Source of the DNA: Tetrapyrgos nigripes
Taxonomy: Eukaryota; Basidiomycota; Agaricomycetes; Agaricales; Campanellaceae
Length of the DNA stretch: 64,000 nt
Direction: 5' to 3'
NCBI GenBank assembly: GCA_013368315.1
Contig: JAACJM010000109.1
Span: 186,001 to 250,000 of the forward strand
In this document: positions 23,386-34,877 of the stretch, in pieces
Position numbering within the stretch: position 1 is the first letter of the stretch
Layout: each line of letters begins with the position of its first letter
The notes under the pieces: model-generated
The model's input: the letters and a program-made list of their open reading frames with translations, nothing else
Database searches by the model: none
What the model was told of the DNA's origin: nothing
Position numbers and translations under genes: made by a program

Positions 23386-26300
23386 CTATCTACATTTTTT
23401 TTTCTTCGGTCTCCTTGCGCCATTTCCATCGACTGCTTCTGCTGCCTCCCGTCTTGCGATTTCGGCCTCAGGCTGTTCATGAAGATGTGTATGGTATCGG
23501 AAAAGGAGAAAGTCCCGATAGCGCAGATAAGGATTAATGTAAAAGGTCGTGCACCTATCCAGAGCTTCTGCCGAACTCCATGCAATATTGTCAGTGCTAC
23601 TACCAAACTCAGGAATGAGATGACATGTCTGTTGAATATATTTAGCCAGCACAATGTCAGAGTGTTGTTCATGCTGACGTTTGGCATAAGCCAGTTCATA
23701 TGTCCCAAGAGCTTTGTGATACTTATGGAATGGTTTTGAACCAGTCCACGAAGGCTAACATGGGCGAGGAAGGTGTGACTTCAGGTGGTAACTTGAACAG
23801 AAGTCTAACTCGAGCAACTTGAAGACCTAGAACCATACAAGTATCAGAAAAATTTGTACATAGATTTCGTTACCAAACAGGGATAGTTGGGATTTCTCAC
23901 GCACCACTTAGGGGCCCTTGATCCCTATCTGGACTACGAGTTCGTATGAGGACTGTGCTTGTTTTAGCTGGGGTAGGTGGCTTCACTCCTTTCGTTGTGA
24001 TAGAGCCTGGTACCAGAGTTGTGGCGTACACGGTGTCAGAAGTCTTCTCGCTTTCGGCTTCTGCAATGGAAGGAAGAGATAATACAAGCTTTTTCCACAC
24101 TGGGAAACAAAGTTCTGAACGATCTGGAAGTGTGTCGGTGGGTATATTTTGAGAGTCGAGAAACCTAGGCAAGTACCAGTTGAAGAAGAATTCACCGCAG
24201 TGAAATTCTCTTTCAATTTGGTCAACAGTAACCGCGGGAAGAGAAGGCTTCTTTGCGAACCGGAAGGTTACGCGGCGTTCGGAATTCGGATCCGCATCCG
24301 AAACTGCATCACCATCACCATCGTCGCTGTCAACATCGCCGTCAACGTCGTCCTCCACCAACTCTTGTTTACTCTCCGCCAACTCCTCTTCCAGCTTTGC
24401 TTTATACCACGGAATAACCCAACCCATGAACTGGTCCCTTATATGAATTGCTTCTTGTCGTGCAAGCCATCTCGTCATCTGGACTTGGAAGTTTCGCTTG
24501 TTGGAGGCCCTATATGCTAGTTTGGCAAGATCTATGTGAAGACGCTCAGAAGATTCCGAGTTGAAGCCATCGTTGGTTCCCCGAGAACGTATGCTCTCAC
24601 AATAATGCGAGACATTGTGGATTTTACTGATGTTAAAGTGTTCTTTGATCCCCAGCTCCTGGAAAACCTCCTTACGCTCGTGAAATGCTGACCACGCCTT
24701 GTCCATTGCCCCCAGAGACATATCAGTATGGGCCTCAAAATGGGCATAAAACATGAAGTCCTCCAGTGCTCGAACTGCCTCCAATACTCTCGTGTCCACT
24801 GCACCAGCCAGCAGTCCAGGGTAGACTTTTGACATTGCCCTGTATTCGTTCCCGGTCCATTGAGTGACGGAGGAGATGCCTTTCGAGAAATGGCGGAGGT
24901 TGGGATGAGGTGTCATGGTGCGAAATCTATTGTCAATTTCCTTCTCCGCTAATTTCTTGTCGCCTATAGCACTTTGAGCCCACTTTGCAACATGGTCCCC
25001 AAAAACCCCTTTGTGCAGCTGGTGAAGCAGGTCAGGTGTCATGCACTCGAAGATATTGCAGTATGGTAAGTTGCGCCAGAATGGGTTAATGGGTCGTAGT
25101 TGCTGATTCCGGAACTCTGCAGGTTTCTCCTCTCGTGACTCGAGCAACAATGTTGTTAAGGTTGATGCCGGGTAGCGCGCTGTGCTGTAGCCTAGTTCAC
25201 CACGCTCCTCAGGAGCAACGGTACATCTTGGGCAAGAGTTTTCCTTGCAGCAGCATACCAGGCATTGTTCCGGGTAGTCGGCGATATACGCAGCCAGCAA
25301 AGGATACACGAGCCGCTCATACCCATCTGCACACACCATCTTCACTCCATCCCTTCCGGCTTTCTCGAGTGGCTCGAGCATCTTCTTCATACAGTCATGA
25401 AAGAGCTGATAACCCATTTGAGAACGGCGCTTCCTGGAGAAGCACTCAAGTTTGGACACAGGGATATACCCAAGCAGGAGGAATGCACGTGAAGAAGGTT
25501 TGCGTCTCATATTCTTTTCAATGTTTCCTATGCTGAGATATACTGGCCAAGCTTTCTTGTCACCGCTGAACGTTGAAAGTTGTGTCTGGTCTGAGGCAAT
25601 AATACCTGGAGCTATGGTACCGAGTTCACTGGGGAGCTTTTTCTGAAAGCAGTAAAGTGAGTCTATCTTCGTGATATCACTCAGGCCTGCACTAACCTGT
25701 GTATCCCACCACCAGTTACAGGTCCACATTTCATTGTATTCTCTATTCTTCATATCCTTGTCTCGGAAATAACGCACCGGTGCGTATTGCTGATGTCCTC
25801 GAAACTCAACATTGCCCATTAACTCCTTGACCACGTCAACAGGATCACGATGCCATAGCTCCAAGACCTCAGTCAGAGGTTTTCCTTCAGAGTCCATCAA
25901 GTCTCCCTGTACTTTCATTGGTGTACATTTGAAAGAAGGACCACGTTCGAGAGAATCCACCAGTTGAAGAAGTGAGCGGCTGTTATGAAAGGATGGTTGG
26001 ATATCCTCATGTATCTGTAGGGATTTGGTTAGCTTCAGTAATATCATTAATTCTTTTCCATGGACATACTACTTTGAGTTTGCAGAACTCGTCTATCTTT
26101 TTTTGACTGACCCCAGAATTCATCAACCACCGCACTAATTCCCATTCTTTCTCAGACTGAAATGGAGTCCAAGGTTCCAGACCCTTCATGCTCTGTAGCT
26201 GGTGCAACTTTTCGAAGTTGGTAGGCATAGGTTTGTCATTGAGCGACATACCGGCGGGGCCAGGAAACTTCATAGCATATATATATCCATCATCACCATA

Positions 26301-26624
26301 CACAGACTTCGGGTCATTGGTAGTGTCATCCTCTACTTCCTCTACACTTGTCCTTTTCCTGGGGGTAATGGGAATGGTTTCAGCGTCCAAGTCAGCTAGA
26401 TCGGCTTCCAGAATTGGCGGTATAAACACTGTTGACATATTGTCATCAGAGTCAATGTGTAGCTGGGCAGGCAGGGTGGTCCTCGGTTCCTGGTCTATGT
26501 CAGAGTCAGGTTCATCGAACGCGTCCTCGTCTTTTTGACGGCAAAATTCCGTTCGAGAAATGTGTACCCGTAACGCCTTGTTATCATCAGCGGAAAACCG
26601 ACAGTATGGGCAGAGAATGGTCAT
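23386..26624 (-). pseudogene. Plavaka (CACTA superfamily) transposase, near complete, C-terminal frameshift
   Basis: Starts at 26624 with a zinc-finger-like N-terminus (CPYCRFSADDNKALRVHI, then C), followed by an acidic linker and PWTPFQSEKEWELVRWLMNS. Introns at about 26008-26063 and 25643-25696 (54 bp, in frame). The core carries hallmarks of Plavaka transposases: QLSTFSGDKKAWPVYLSIGN, KMVCADGYERLVYPLLAAYI, ADYPEQ, the Cys cluster SCPRCTVAPEERGELG, PDLLHQLHKGVFGDHVAKW and SERLHIDLAKLAYRASNKRN. After an intron at about 23835-23900 the terminal domain continues (ARVRLLFKLPPEV, AFVDWFK), shifts frame at about 23723-23732, and resumes with IQQTCHLIPEFGS and TTFYINPYLRYRDF to a stop at 23386. 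The catalytic core is open, so this copy may have been recently active. Family assignment is from motif recognition. Confidence 0.87.
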
Positions 26625-26781
26625 AGGGAAGCGGAGGTAAGAGGTACGTCTGAAAAATGTTTATCCGAGATGTGCTAAAAATTCGCTTCACAACCCGCCA
26701 CCGGCCATCACTTTTACTTGTCATTTTTTATTGTTTCAGAACCACTTGTTCCTCTTACCGCTACCATCGGGTCATTCTCTT
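26625..26781. promoter_or_regulatory. Short divergent intergenic region between transposase and DUF6532 gene
   Basis: Only 157 bp separate the transposase start (26624, minus) from the DUF6532 start (26782, plus). Both promoters must lie here or overlap the 5' ends. No TATA box stands out. Shared control is inferred from the geometry. Confidence 0.45.
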
Positions 26782-28922
26782 ATGCCACCCAAATCAAAGC
26801 GCACTTCGGATGTCTTTGATGATGAAGACAATGCTTCAAGTCCAGAGGCACACCATTTACGTCGACGAAGCCAACGAGTGTCTCAAGATACCACTGCCAG
26901 CAAAAAATCCAAGGTGGCCCGAAGTGGTCAAAAGAGAGGTACCGTTCCATTGTTCTCTGCTATCCTTTCAGGTCTGATGACACTGCACTTTCTTTCAGAG
27001 AAACAGAACAAGACCATCTCCAACGCTGAGCTAGTACGCTTAGAAAAGCAAGCTAATGAGCTAAAAAAATTGATTGCGCAGCAAAAACAAGCTGGTACGT
27101 GTCTACAAAAGCAATTGATACTGCTTCTAATATCTCTCTTTTAGCCGCTACTCAACTCGATGACGAGGACGGGGATGAGGAAGAAGACAACAAATTTGAT
27201 GATGACGACGACGACGACAATAGCAAAGACATGGAAGTTGAAGTTGAGAGTGAAGATGAGCCAGGTTTCACTATGGCTGGTGCTGATGATGACACTATAC
27301 GGTTTGCAGCTGTCTCTACCGTGAGTTTATTCACTCTGCAGATAAGATACTTTGCTCATTATTGCGCAGATTACCCCTATGCGCACTATTACAACATCTG
27401 CTCCACCTCATATTGATTTGACACGCATTCGTCGTAAAAATGGGAAGATAGTTCCAATAACACCTCGCAACGCATATATGTCTGTTCCGTCAAGTGGCAA
27501 TGGCTCAGAACATGAAGAACCCAACCATTCACAGGAAGAGACAACGGCTGCAAACATTATCACTCCCACAATCTCTCGTCAAGCTGGGCCCATCCAGCTC
27601 TTCCAGGTGAGCTTATTATATACCTCAAGTGCTCATACTTAAGTCAAAAATATTCCCAGACCAACAACGCTTCACAGCAATCTTCTGCCACAGTTACTGA
27701 TGCTACCGACACTACCGTCACTACTATTAATAATGCTAACTCAGGATCAGCTGATAGTACAGGTCAACGGTCAACCTTATCCTTCTCCAGCGACTACAAA
27801 CCCGGAGGTAAACCCAAGGCAGAAGATTATGATTCTGAAGGCAAAGCTATACTTGTCCGGGCATGTGCTTACTATGAGGCCAAGGTCCTAGGTGTCAAGG
27901 GCTTTCCAGACAGTTCAACGCAAATTGGTTGGGCGAGAAAAGCATTCCGTGATGCTTGCCGTGTTGCTGAAAAGGACTATGAGTGTGACAAAAGAATTGA
28001 ACGATTGGTAAGCCATTTTTTTATATACATATACACCGTTAACAAGGCTGCTTCTAGTTGAAGGGTCGTGGCAGCCGCATTCGTGGGGACATGCTTCGCT
28101 TTGTCGAGGAAGCTGTGATGTCTACATTTGGTTTCACAAAGGATACAAGCAAAAAGGCCAAACGTCAAAATCTTGAGTTATATGACGCATTGTCAGATGA
28201 TATGAGGTTTGCTTTCAAGGTACTACCATTGAGTCTCTTACTCTCCACCTATGAAGCCTCTGACTGACACATATGCTTAGGACACTACCAATTGTACAGG
28301 ATTCGCTGAGAATCCTGTATTTCAGCTCATTCTCCGTCTGGCGTGCTTTGGACAAGGCCATGATTCACCCGGAATTGTGTTCGCTCGGTTTTTTGACCCT
28401 GTCTCCCTGGAAACACTCGCATTATTCATGACTCAGGTAACGCTATACTGTTCCCCCTGGAAAAAGCTTTTGACTTGTTCTTTTGTAGATTCATCACATC
28501 ATGCGCCAGTGGTCTACTGGTATCTATATACGACATGGCAAGACGAATCCTTTCTCTGAGACTGGGTACACTGCTATTCATAAAAAACACCTTCACGAAC
28601 TTCAGCTATGGCAGGAATTGAACGAGTACGTTGTTACGCAGATCCGAAAGCGAATGTATACACGAGCCCGGTAAGTAGTCATCCCTGAGGAGAAGTATAA
28701 TTCCTCATTCCGGATACTATGTAATACAGCGCGAAGTCTGGTATCGACCCACCAAAAATCAAATCACTTATTACCGGAGAACTACAGGATAAGATCGCTC
28801 AGGAATTAGCAGGGCGGACCGGCGATACGGAATCTGAGAGAGAAGATGACGAGAATGAAGAGGAAGAAGAGGGTGGCCAAGTACTGCAACAGGGTCAGGC
28901 AGGAGACGGTCCTGGGGAATAG
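26782..28922 (+). CDS. DUF6532 domain protein, intact multi-exon gene
   Basis: The ATG at 26782 opens PPKSKRTSDVFDDEDNASSP. The chain can be followed through nine exons with short GT-AG introns in consistent phase to TAG at 28920-28922. The N-terminal half is disordered: a basic region that could serve nuclear import, a Leu/Lys coiled-coil segment (LVRLEKQANELKKLIAQQKQ), and acidic runs (DDDDDDD, 27198-27222). The C-terminal half matches DUF6532, a domain common in Agaricomycetes: AILVRACAYYEAKVLG, LKGRGSRIRGDMLRFVEEAV, STFGF, NPVFQLILRLACFG, FARFFDPVSLETLALFMTQI and HHIMRQWSTGIYIRHGKTNP. Function unknown. The gene is intact while most neighbours are broken, and it is head-to-head with the Plavaka transposase, so it may be cargo of that element or a nearby young insertion. 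Confidence 0.82.
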
Positions 28923-29230
28923 CAGAAGTACCACAGGTGGATCAGTCAGAAACTAGGAAGTATGATACCTATTAGTCTTAATACATTTTATTCTTCATCC
29001 ATTTGTCCATCGTTGAGCAATGTTTTGAGGAATCTCATTTGGTATTTCAGCTGTGGATCTAGCCTCTATGTTGCGCTCTGTAGTGTCCTGGGCCAATATA
29101 GGCTACCAAGACACCATAGGTTATGCAGTACAGGCACATGGATACAGGTAAATATGGAGATATCATGCTAGTGCTATGGAGTGCTACGGAGTGCTCAATA
29201 CATGGCGGATGTACTACGCGACTATCAATG
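28923..29230. other. Short gap, nothing recognised
   Basis: About 300 bp of AT-rich sequence with a small duplicated word GGAGTGCT near 29178-29195. Confidence 0.35.
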
Positions 29231-30422
29231 CTATCGGGTATACGTAGCTCTCAATAGAATTTTTATTTTTTCCTGATGAATGCGCTCAATAGAAAAGTCA
29301 TCATCCTGGCCTGAGGTGGAGGGAGCAGTCGTTGTTTGGGATTGGGAAGCTGCTGGTACAGTGGGTTTTGTTGCTGAAGACTCCTCTGCAAACACTGCCT
29401 GTAAGATATCTGAGTCAACATTGATAAACTTTGCTGCTGATAAAAGTGAACTGATATTTTTAGCGGCACTCGAGTTCTCTTCTTCGTCTTCAGATGTCTC
29501 TTCACCCGACAGCCAAGTATCATCTTCATCTATTGGTACCTTCTCACTGCCATCTAGCTTCTTCACATCTTCACTGTCCCTGTCTGATGCCTTCCCACCA
29601 TAGACCTTGTGCTTGAGATTGCAAAACTTTTTCACTTTCACGGGGACGCTGTTTGACAGAGCATCACGACGCTGCGACATAACAGACTCAATGAATGGAT
29701 GAGAAGGCATAACACGATGTACAATTTGCTCCTCTTGACGATTGAATTGATAAACCATTGTCTTGCCCCCCATCGTTTCAATAGACATCCGGTTGCGATT
29801 GGCTGGAGTGAAAGTAGTAAATGTCAACCCAGTGCCCTCATCAGCCATGGGATTGATGCATATAGCATAGAGCTTGATGGCGAGATACTAGAGTATACAG
29901 TTCATAAGCTTGGAGTCATTATATGAAACAAAAAACACATACCGGGAGAATAACAGAAGTGCCATTGTTAGTGAGAGAATTTCTCCACCAAATGATGGTT
30001 TTTTCCGTTGATGCATCGAGAGGGAATGGGTTGTCGAATGGGTATCAGCCCTGCAAGTAAGCCTTGAGCTCGTTTGAGAGTTGAGTAAAGAGGTCCTTTG
30101 CACAGCCTTGCCAAACAGTAAACTCTTTCTGCTGGCCATAGCGGGCCTCATTACTGGCAACTTCAGCAAGATATTTGAATACAAAACAGTAAAGCCGGAG
30201 ATGACAAATGCCTGTCTCTTTCAAGCGAGATACAGTGGTAGAGTCGGTAGGAGTCAGAGGGCCAATGTCGCTACAGCGATAAGATACACCACACTGTACA
30301 ACCTTCCACTGGGAGTGAAGAGCTGCACAGAACGTTGGTTCAAGATATCGTTTGGTCAGGGATTGAATGGGGCTGGGTAGGTTATTTACCAGTGAAAAAC
30401 GTTTGGGAATTCTGGCATCCAC
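29231..30422 (-). pseudogene. hAT transposase C-terminal (dimerisation) remnant
   Basis: Exon 1 runs from 30422; the frame reaches LSNELKAYLQG and then TGA at 30045-30047, after which the same frame continues YPFDNPFPLDAS and TEKTIIWWRNSL. An intron (about 29889-29942) joins this to LAIKLYAICINPMADEGTGL, TFTTFTPANRNRMSIETMGG and a long acidic/Ser-rich tail ending at 29231. The PFDNPF, xxWW, LAIKL and MADExTxxTFT order is that of the C-terminal dimerisation domain of hAT transposases. The catalytic N-terminal region is not recognisable upstream, so this is a truncated relic with one nonsense codon, or a host gene derived from one. Confidence 0.65.
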
Positions 30423-33400
30423 GTGATCTCATTTATTCTTTAAAACCCACGTGTCGCTAATTTGACCTCGTCCTTCACTTCCACCAGTCATCTTCAACAA
30501 GTCTGACTGTGAGTTTTCTTTCAAACTCCTTTACTGACGCATTTTTCCCTTTCAGGTTAAAAACAGAGATCATAATGTGAACCAGGGTGGGTTGGCCGCC
30601 GTCCCTGGAGTATCCGAAAGGATCGATCGTTATTGACCTCCAGTTTGACCTCTCAAACTGCTACGACATTGACGTCGAGTTACACAGTAGTCCTGTGTAT
30701 TTTTTCCCTGTATCCTCTGGCCGTTGTTATGCCGCATGAGGATACGTATTCATCTAGGACAATGTCATGCTATGGGTGTTCTAGAACTTGAATATTGGAA
30801 TTTGGTCTATACGGTGTGTGTTTGTATGCTTTCTTGGTCCATCTTAAACTGACGAATTTGCAGGTTTCTGTTTTGTATCATGCTTTACAAAGTCACTTTG
30901 CTCTGCCGCCTTGGGTATATGTACCCTAGGAAGACGGTATGTGTTGTGGCAGTCTGTGGTTACCCTTCTTATGACTGTTATCTGTCACAGTCCTTGTACT
31001 CCCTCCCTTCACCGTCACCCTCGTTAACAACAGATGATGATGACAATGTGCGTCCATCTGATGAGCATTGTTCCTGCTTCCTTTGTGATTCAGGAATATT
31101 ATGACGGCAGCTTGCTATACCTTAGTATGTGGCCATTTGTTGTCTCTACGGCTGTCCTAATGATCATGTGGTTGCAGGCCCAATTTACTTTACCATCCTA
31201 TGATACATAACTTCATATGTTACATGCTTTTTATCATTCTTCCTTGGCACGTGCCCCTCATCCTTTTGAAGTACTGTAGAATTATTATTTCTGGTAACCT
31301 TTCTACTTTAAGAGTGACTTTGGGCTTTCTGATTTTAATGGTGACTTTGGACTTGAAGAAATGAAGTTCGAAGTTTGAAGCCTGTGATTATTTTTTATGG
31401 ACTCACTAACCCTAATCTAAGGTAAGGTAAGGTCGCTTTGGTGTCATTGTCACGCCGCCGCTCTTGCCTTGTCCAACATTCCATATGTATATCATCCATC
31501 CGTTGCTAACTAATTAATCTCGTCTCTCAAAGACTGTGACCACGCTCCAAGGCACTTGGACCTAAAGACCATATGGAGGCACAGAACGTTGCAGTGAAGG
31601 TTATGACGCTGATGTGTCGCATGTAAGTGTCAGGAATCCTTTCTTGCCTTGTTTTGTTCTTCTCGTCTTGCATTTTTTTCTTTTTCTCTTTGGTAGTCTT
31701 TTTCGTTTCACCATTTCGAGTTTTGGAGTTGACAGGGATTGCTGACTTTTCCCTCAGAGATCTTTTTGCCTACTTTCTTTCAGATGGGTATCTTCTACGC
31801 CTACAATAACATTAGGTACACTGACACCTGTGCCCATGCATATGCCTTACGTCAACACCAAAACCTATGTCGACGCCAAATCGTCACCTACATCAACATT
31901 AATGTCAATATCAATGTCTACACTTCTCAACACCTACAACTACAACTCTCTCACCCTCAGCTGACCACCAGCCGTCCTGTTTCCTTTGTCGACTGTGAGC
32001 TCCCCACCGAGTTATGCGACAGCCATGGATTTGGAAAGGAAGGTACGTCTATCTCTTTACATTCTCCCCACCCTCTCAGCCTAGCTTTTGTTGACATTAT
32101 TGTACTACTATCAGCTCATCTTCAAGAAGGTGAAAAGGTTCTTTGCCGAGTTCCAGAAGAACCAAGCCACGACTTCGCCAGAACCCACTCAAGTTGACGC
32201 TCTGGGCCCCAATCTCTTCGGCTCTTGAGAGGTGGATATGCTACCATACCTCATGCAGCTGAGTTTAGGTGTTCTGAGTCCACTCAAAACTTCAATGACA
32301 TCGCATTTGCAGGCCAATAAGTGTGGCTGTGCATGGATCGTTGGCATCGATTTGTGCACAGCCACAACATTACATTGGCTCATTCCACCTGGGGTGACAT
32401 AGGCTCTGGCACTGTGTATGAGGAAAGCGGTTGGAGAAAGGACTGCAAATGACGTCGTACCACGAGGAAAGCGGTTGCAAAAGGGAACTGTGAATGACGT
32501 TGTACCATGAGGAAAGCAGTTGGAAAAAATTTACACTATTTTAGACAGCTCCTTTCCTTTAAAAGTGGAATGCCTACCGCTACTACTTCACTTGTCCCCT
32601 CCTACCAATGGCTCAGGCTGCTGCATTACCCCCCTCAGAATCAGCCTGTACAAATCATCCCCCTCCCCCGGGGCGAGTGGGCAATTTCATTCAACCATCC
32701 AACAGAGCATCCACTGCCCGCCAGATGGAAGGAGAATCGAAGTGAGTAATTCCATCTAACGTGGGCAAGGTTGTTAACTTGATGAAAACTTGTAGCTAAT
32801 ACCTACAACTCTATAGCGGAAGTCCTGAAATATAACGGCATTGGTCACTGCAGATATCGATGGGCTCAACCACCTTACAAACAATCCACCGTCCACCGAA
32901 AGGAGCACTGGGGTGAGTAATTTGATCTAACATGGGCAAGGTTGTTAACTTGATGAAAACTAGCTCGCACCTACCAAGCCTTTCATCGTGACTTGAAAAC
33001 TCGATGTAGAACGACTGTTCGACACTAGTAGTATATGTTATGCACCAAGGCAGATTATTACAATCCGTGGATGAAGGAGATCTGGTGTTTATCTTTGTGA
33101 AGTTGATTCAGGATTGCCGTGCTTTTTTTTCAGTCCGAAGCTACAGTATGGCGTGTATATGCACTTATAACACTACCGACTTTCTGCAAAAATGCTCAAT
33201 ATATTACTTTGGCCCATGCTTACAAAGCAATGAACCGAACGCGCTCACTGTCACTATTTGTCCTTCACCAACCCAAACACCATACACCTTTGTGAACAAC
33301 AACCCCTCTGCCAACGCCTTTCCTGAACTCAACGCCAACACCTCACCCAACAGCTCCATCCTTCAGCAATGCTGGAACCAAGACTGGTACCATGGATCAC

Positions 33401-34877
33401 TCACTCGTTCAAGGAGGTGAGTTCTCTTGTTCTCCTTCATAACACCACCTGACAGTGATGGAAGCTACTGCTGGACGAAATTTGGACCATAATCTTCCTA
33501 CTGGTCCTGCATACTCGGCATAAAAGGTCTCTACTCTGGTTGAATAGTTCATCTAAGAAACTGAGGGAGTTGTAAGTGTTTTTTTTTCGTATGTCGCTGC
33601 CAGCCCAAGTGAAATCATTTCATGAAGTCTGGTGCACTTCACATTCAAGAGGATTTGTCTATCTAATCCTGGATGCCTGGATTGTTCTGCACTACTGACC
33701 ATTTCGATAAAGCTGTTGTCAAATTTTTGACGTTATGCAACGCCATCACAATCAAGGAATCATGCCCCATGCTTTCGACAGTTTTCCAGGATACAACATG
33801 TCTCCTTACCCATCTCGAACTCTAAGCCCCACTTGACTCTGCCAGTGATGCACACCACTTGCATCAGCTTCGATTTCCTGTACTGCGGGAATATCAAGGT
33901 GATATTTCACATATATGCGAGGCAACAGGAGATGCTTTTACTGGTAATGTCTGCATTGACTTCACTGGTAACATCTACTACGTGGACTGGATTGCATCCA
34001 TCGCTACCCTGTATCTCCATTCTTCATTCACTGAACTTGCACATCGCACGACTGGAGAACACTTTTGTTTGCAGGGGCTGGTGCAGCTCAGTTCCTAAGA
34101 GATGCATAGATTCTGTGCAAGGAAGAAGGGTTGGATTTTGAGCCATTGGTATGGCACGGATGCCTCACGCAGGCAAGATGTGGCATTAAAAGAGAAGACG
34201 ATGAAGGAAACAGTGAATTGGACTTCCTGGTTGTTGAGTTGGAGCAGGGCACAGAGTTTCCTGTCTTTCTGGGAGTGTTGCTGACCTTTGTGAGGAGCAT
34301 GGAGAAGATAGCAAAAGCATGATGGATAAATATGTAAATATGTCTTGACGGAGTGTCTCAGTGGTTGGAATAGCAGTCTGTGGGCTGAGGCCAATCAAAT
34401 TGTCGACAAGTACCGGAAGGATTGCATGACAGAATGAGAGAACAAAGAGTGGACTATTGTAGTGAAAGGAGTGTGTGTACCTTACGCGTGCCGACGTGGA
34501 TGACTTGACGCTAAATTGATTTTTTTTTCTTATAGGCTGCTTCTGCATAACTTGCTGACTTGGGGGTACATGTGGTCTTGATATTTTCATTTGCACTGGA
34601 CACTGTATAGGCCTGTATCTACATATATGACTCCATTGGTGGGACCCTCATGGCCAGGTTAATGCTCCTCTTCCTCCTCCTCCTCCATATAACAGTTGTA
34701 CCTATTGTCCAACATAATGTGATCTAAGTAGATTTTTGACTGTGACCACATTGCCTTAGTTAGTTTGGAAAACGACTATGACAGTAGGCAAACCGGACAG
34801 CCAGCAATCACGAGACCAGTCTGACTCTTCGCACACACCACAAACCCCTCTCTCTCGGTCAGGACTAAGCCGCTCAA
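30423..34877. other. Large region with scattered unresolved exon-like stretches
   Basis: No family recognised. Possible exons: 31980-32040 with 32115-32225 (frame LIFKKVKRFFAEFQKNQATT), and 33859-34080 joined by a TTTGCAG acceptor (about 34070) to a frame ending at 34322 (EEGLDFEPLVWHGC, ELDFLVVELEQG, FPVFLGVLLTFVRSMEKIAK), the latter with one in-frame TAG. Two short AGGAAAGCGGTTG repeats lie at about 32420-32520 and a pair of similar GTGAGTAATTnnATCTAACG stretches at about 32740 and 32913. These look like remnants of one or two degraded genes. Confidence 0.3.

Noticed and set aside
24149..24520. Plus-strand frame of 123 codons and other plus-strand frames between 23900 and 26600
   Set aside because: They lie antisense inside the Plavaka transposase and have no motif of their own.
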